Shown piece after piece: positions 61,141 through 64,000 of a DNA stretch of 64,000 nucleotides. A program made the position numbers and the translations under genes. Where the stretch lies: the NCBI GenBank assembly GCA_026708645.1, contig JAPOUM010000017.1:62001-126000 (forward strand). The letters run 5' to 3'. Position 1 is the stretch's first letter; every line of letters starts with the position of its first letter. Source of the stretch: Acidimicrobiaceae bacterium (GTDB lineage Bacteria > Actinomycetota > Acidimicrobiia > Acidimicrobiales > Aldehydirespiratoraceae). Under the pieces are notes generated by a model. The model was given only the letters and a program-made list of their open reading frames with translations. It did not search any database and had not been told where the DNA came from.

Positions 61141-61946
61141 CGGGCGTCCGGCCGGTGAGGGTCGGCGGCGGCCAGCCGTGCAGCCGTGCAGCCGGGCGCT
61201 GCGGCGCCTCCGCGGCTCAGACGGCCGGCGACGCCGGTTCGGGCCCGCATGTGCTGGTGGACGCTGTCGATGTGGATGCCCCCGAGCTTTCAGACGACGA
61301 CCTTCATCACCTCACCAGGGTGCTGCGTCTGCGTGCCGGCGACTCGCTCACAGTGGGGGACGGCGCCGGCGCCTGGCGGCTCTGCCGTTTCGCCGGCGTC
61401 GGCGCGAGGAGTCTGCTCGAACCGGCGGGAGAGGTGGTTTCGGCGCCTGCGCCGAGCCCCGAGCTGGCGGTGGGTTTCGCGGTGCTCAAAGGCGGGCGCA
61501 GCGAAACCGTCGTGCAGAAGCTCACCGAGCTGGGCATCGATCGGATCGTGCCTTTCGTGGCGGAGCGGTCGGTGGTCCGCTGGGAAGCGGCCAGGGCGCA
61601 GCGGTTGTTGCAGCGCTGGCAGCGGGTCGCTGCGGAGGCGGTGATGCAGAGTCGCCGCTTGTGGCTGCCGCAGGTGTCGGCGCCTGAGAGGTTCTTTGAG
61701 CTTGATCTGAGCGATGCCGTGCTGGCGGATCCCGATCCCGCCGCCGGCGCCTTGTCGGCGTGTCAGAACTTCGTGATGGTGGGCCCCGAGGGAGGCTGGA
61801 GCCCCGAGGAGGCGGCCGCGGTGGGTCGGCGTGTCTGCCTCAGCTCGCAGATACTGCGCGCCGAGACGGCTGCTGTGGCAGCAGCGGCTCTGCTGGCTGC
61901 CCGCCGCAGCGGCCACCTGCCGGCATCCGAGCCGCCCGCGGGTTAG
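61137..61946 (+). CDS. rsmE: 16S rRNA (uracil(1498)-N3)-methyltransferase
   Basis: RsmE methylates U1498 of 16S rRNA in the assembled 30S subunit. The 269-aa SPOUT enzyme has a PUA-like N-terminal domain (HHLTRVLRLRAGDSLTVGDG) and the knot motifs VGPEGGWSPEE (~215) and LSSQILRAETA (~236). About 35 residues precede the usual start; GTG 61137 overlaps dnaJ (GTGA), so the extension may be real. The extension DNA includes a short GCAGCCGT tandem repeat. Confidence 0.93.
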   Translation: MTGVRPVRVGGGQPCSRAAGRCGASAAQTAGDAGSGPHVLVDAVDVDAPELSDDDLHHLTRVLRLRAGDSLTVGDGAGAWRLCRFAGVGARSLLEPAGEVVSAPAPSPELAVGFAVLKGGRSETVVQKLTELGIDRIVPFVAERSVVRWEAARAQRLLQRWQRVAAEAVMQSRRLWLPQVSAPERFFELDLSDAVLADPDPAAGALSACQNFVMVGPEGGWSPEEAAAVGRRVCLSSQILRAETAAVAAAALLAARRSGHLPASEPPAG

Positions 61947-62054
61947 TAGTGGGAGTAGTGGGAGTAGTGGCAGGCGTGGCAGGCGGCGCCGAGGTGTGGG
62001 GTAGCGGCGGCCGTTTTCGGCATCTGAGCTGCCCGCTGCCGGGTGTCGCGTGGC

Positions 62055-63410
62055 TCAGCGGTCGGCGACCTGGGTGACCGTGAACAGGTCGGCTTCGCCA
62101 GCCGGGTCGAAAAGCTTCGAGCCGTTGGTGGTGTAGACCCGCAGCAGATCGCATTCCCCGTCGGCGACGGCCTCGGCGCCGGTGGGGGAGTCGATGCGCC
62201 AGCGTTGCGGCAGCGTCAACGTCTCGCCCGGCTCGGGCCAGTCGTCGAAGAGCGCTATCCCGCCGTTGCCGGGGCGGACGATCGCGGCTGTGGCGGTGCC
62301 GTCGCAGTCCCAGTCGCCGATCTCGACGAAATCACCGGAGACGCCCAGCGCGAAGCGGCGACCCCCGTGGTTCAGCAGCGCCGCAGCCTGTCGCAGGGAT
62401 GCTGCCGATGCTGCCGGTTTCTCTGGGGCTTCCGGTGCTGCCTGAGCTTCCGGTGCTGCTGGTTCTTCTGGCGTTTCAGAGCCGATCGCGGAGGCGCCGC
62501 TGCTGGTGTCGTCGCTTGAGACGTTGAACGCAGCGTCAGCAGAATCCTCTGCATCCTGTGACTTCTCAGACTTCTCGGCGTTCTCGGACTTCTCAGACTT
62601 CTCGGCAGCCTCGGCGTTCTCGGCAGCCTCCAGCTGGACCGTCTCTTGCGACGTCTGTGACGTCGCAGGCCAGTCGGTCGTGGCGCTGCGGCTGCCCAGC
62701 GCGAAACCTCCGACGATCGCGAAGCCGACCGCTCCGGCGATGAGGAGTCGTCTGGTTCGCAGGCTGAGTCGCTCGCTGCCAGGTCCGGCAGCCCTCACGG
62801 CGGCTGTTTCATCCCCCTGCCCCGGCCCCGGCGCCGGTCTGGTTTTCTTGGCCGGCTTCCGAGCGGCGAGCAAGTCGAGTCGTCTCGCCATCTCGCGTGC
62901 GCCGATCAAGCCGCCGCGAGCCGCGTCCGCCACCGCCAGAAGCTTCCCGGAGAGAGCGCTCTTGCCCAGCGAGGAGTCGTGGCACAGCTCGGCCAGAGCC
63001 GCCAAGTCACGCCGGCAGTTCTCGGTCGTGGCCTCGTCGGCGCGGGTCAGACCGCAAAGCACGGGACGGTCGTCGACCCCGTGAAGCACGTGCGGCCCAG
63101 TCAACTGAAGATGCGCCACGCCCAGCTGGTGCAAGTCGGCCACCACAGCCGCGAGCGCGGCCATCCCCGCGGCGCGCTCCACCGGGTCGCTCAGCGGTCG
63201 GGTGGCCCAAGTGTCGGCGTTCACGAACTCGGTGTGCAAAGCACGACCGCCGTCGGGGGTCTCAACGAGGTCCACGAAACGCACCATGCCCGGATGGTCC
63301 AAGCGCCGCAGCAGCTCCGCCTCTCGCTCCAGAGACTCGGCTCGCTCCGCGGGCGCCTGCTTGACGGCGATCAGGCGCTCGTCGCTGCGACTGACCGTCA
63401 CCGCTGCCAT
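62055..63410 (-). CDS. membrane-anchored pseudokinase-like protein
   Basis: The 451-aa protein starts at ATG 63410 with GGGAG 6 nt upstream. The N-terminal ~190 residues follow a Ser/Thr kinase layout: Lys17 in LIAVK, HPGMVRFVDLVE, GVAHLQLTGPHVL. The HRD is replaced (AHLQ), the DFG by CGL (119-121) and no glycine loop is seen, so catalysis is unlikely. A membrane helix (LLIAGAVGFAIVGGFALGS, ~230-250) follows. A repetitive EKSEKSENAEKSEKSQDAE stretch and an external beta-rich domain (GDFVEIGDWDCDGTATAAIV, FG-GAP/VCBS-like) complete it. The role is unknown; signalling or scaffolding across the membrane is inferred. Confidence 0.75.
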   Translation of the reverse strand: MAAVTVSRSDERLIAVKQAPAERAESLEREAELLRRLDHPGMVRFVDLVETPDGGRALHTEFVNADTWATRPLSDPVERAAGMAALAAVVADLHQLGVAHLQLTGPHVLHGVDDRPVLCGLTRADEATTENCRRDLAALAELCHDSSLGKSALSGKLLAVADAARGGLIGAREMARRLDLLAARKPAKKTRPAPGPGQGDETAAVRAAGPGSERLSLRTRRLLIAGAVGFAIVGGFALGSRSATTDWPATSQTSQETVQLEAAENAEAAEKSEKSENAEKSEKSQDAEDSADAAFNVSSDDTSSGASAIGSETPEEPAAPEAQAAPEAPEKPAASAASLRQAAALLNHGGRRFALGVSGDFVEIGDWDCDGTATAAIVRPGNGGIALFDDWPEPGETLTLPQRWRIDSPTGAEAVADGECDLLRVYTTNGSKLFDPAGEADLFTVTQVADR

Positions 63411-63611
63411 GTCCGCTCCCGCTGACACGCGGCGACACGCTTCGCCGCTGTCAAGCAGCCCGTGTCGCGCCCTCTGCAGCTCCTTCTGCAGCGCCTTCTG
63501 TTAGGCACTCTGTCGCACCCTCGTGGTAAATCTATAATTATGCTCATAACACAAAAATACTCTATAAATATTGAAAAAGCAACACTCGCGCCGAGTTCGC
63601 CTCTGCCAGCT

Positions 63612-63720
63612 GTGACGGTGAGCGCGAATGGGGCGTCTGCCCGTTTGTCGGGCTTGCCGTTGCCGGGGTTGCGACGGTGAGTGCGAGCCGGGCGTCTGCC
63701 CGTTTGTCGAGCTCGCCCGT
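63612..63720. repeat. imperfect ~50-bp direct repeat (two copies)
   Basis: Copies at 63612-63660 and 63671-63720 share GGCGTCTGCCCGTTTGTCG and the preceding CGGTGAG, with about 80 percent identity by eye and a 59-bp period. Confidence 0.8.
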
Positions 63721-63776
63721 CCCGGGCTTCGTTGGTCGGGCGGAGCGACCGGTGTTTCTGGCGAAGGTTCGTCGAC

Positions 63777-63782
63777 TAATCT
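63777..63782 (+). promoter_or_regulatory. -10-like TAATCT, 6 nt before ATG 63789
   Basis: TAATCT ends 6 nt before the start of the PDZ-domain gene, matching the other leaderless-type starts. Confidence 0.4.
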
Positions 63783-63788
63783 TCAACG

Positions 63789-64000
63789 ATGGCCGGTCCG
63801 CAGATCGTGGCTGTCGCGTCCGGTTCCCCGGCACAGCGGGCAGGTCTGCAACCCGGCGACGAGGTCGCAGCGATAGGAGGCGAATCGCCCCGCGACGTGA
63901 TCCGCTGGCAGCTTCTCAGCAACGGGGCGCGGTTCCCCATGGAGATACTGCGCGACGGCGCCCGCTTCAGCGTGCAGATCTCAAAACGCGACGGCGAGCC
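63789..64000 (+). CDS. N-terminal PDZ domain of a DUF512-type protein (open at right edge)
   Basis: The first 70 codons (MAGPQIVAVASGSPAQRAGL, QPGDEVAAIGGESPRDVIRW) form a PDZ-like domain of the kind that opens DUF512-family proteins, which continue with a radical-SAM-like domain and DUF512. The residue pattern SPRDVIRWQLL is typical of that family. The rest lies outside the window, so the assignment is tentative; a PDZ protease is the main alternative. Function is unknown in the family. Confidence 0.6.
   Translation, partial: MAGPQIVAVASGSPAQRAGLQPGDEVAAIGGESPRDVIRWQLLSNGARFPMEILRDGARFSVQISKRDGE

Larger units (their letters stand above)
63411..63788. other. gap with AT-rich island and duplicated 50-bp unit
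   Basis: About 380 bp without a supported gene. 63520-63590 is strongly AT-rich and contains TATAAT (63533-63538); 63612-63720 holds a two-copy repeat. No gene was supported; an sRNA cannot be excluded. Confidence 0.6.

Noticed and set aside
63612..63720. Two-copy repeat considered as a CRISPR array
   Set aside because: Only two imperfect copies, a 10-bp gap between them and no cas genes.

Overview
The window looks like chromosomal DNA of a GC-rich actinobacterium, most likely from the class Acidimicrobiia. The main evidence is a complete Pup-proteasome gene set (mpa/arc, dop, pup, prcB, prcA, pafA, pafB, pafC) together with tatA-tatC-helY, an F420/LLM-type oxidoreductase, frequent GTG and TTG starts, and many 4-bp ATGA/GTGA overlaps. 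Taxonomy is inferred from gene content and order only; no rRNA is present.

Layout. 1-6.6 kb: end of an RNase D-like gene, a ClC chloride channel, transketolase and transaldolase (ATGA-coupled) and small unknown genes. 6.7-11.9 kb: a PBP4-type carboxypeptidase, a Lon-N-domain protein, three small membrane proteins, tRNA m1A58 methyltransferase, a trypsin-fold protease and a ferredoxin. 12.1-23.4 kb: the Pup-proteasome locus, split by a polar amino-acid ABC transporter (aapJQMP) between mpa and dop. 23.4-37.7 kb: an accessory island between prcA and pafA. It holds a broken DUF4143 ATPase gene, a HEPN-motif gene, an IS30-type transposase relic and a three-gene operon. That operon encodes a 1792-aa DEAD/DEAH helicase with a DUF1998-type region and a C-terminal Vsr/DUF559-like nuclease region, a SNF2 ATPase, and an Eco57I-type adenine methyltransferase. 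37.7-47.2 kb: pafA-pafB-pafC, lepB, a GDPD phosphodiesterase, tatA, tatC and helY. 47.3-51.5 kb: a MATE exporter, a VapBC pair, tRNA-Ala(GGC), an LLM oxidoreductase and an AT-rich stretch with an orphan gene. 51.5-64 kb: a YbbN-like thioredoxin, comEA-comEC, holA, rpsT, lepA, hrcA, dnaJ, rsmE, a membrane pseudokinase, and the start of a PDZ/DUF512-type protein.

How the parts work together. Pup ends in GGE, so it should be ready for PafA ligation without Dop deamidation. Mpa ends in QYL, the tail that docks on the 20S core formed by PrcA and PrcB. PafBC is the known WYL-type DNA-damage regulator pair. The island operon (helicase, SNF2, methyltransferase, with ATGA overlaps) has the composition of DISARM class 1 and of helicase-methylase-ATPase (Hma-type) phage-defence loci, but carries its own fused nuclease-like domain. 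It is the best candidate here for an unusual system, and its position inside the proteasome cluster is notable.

At least ten genes have a TANNNT -10-like hexamer ending 6-8 nt before the start codon, which suggests that leaderless mRNAs are common in this organism. The -10 calls were made by eye and need transcription-start data.
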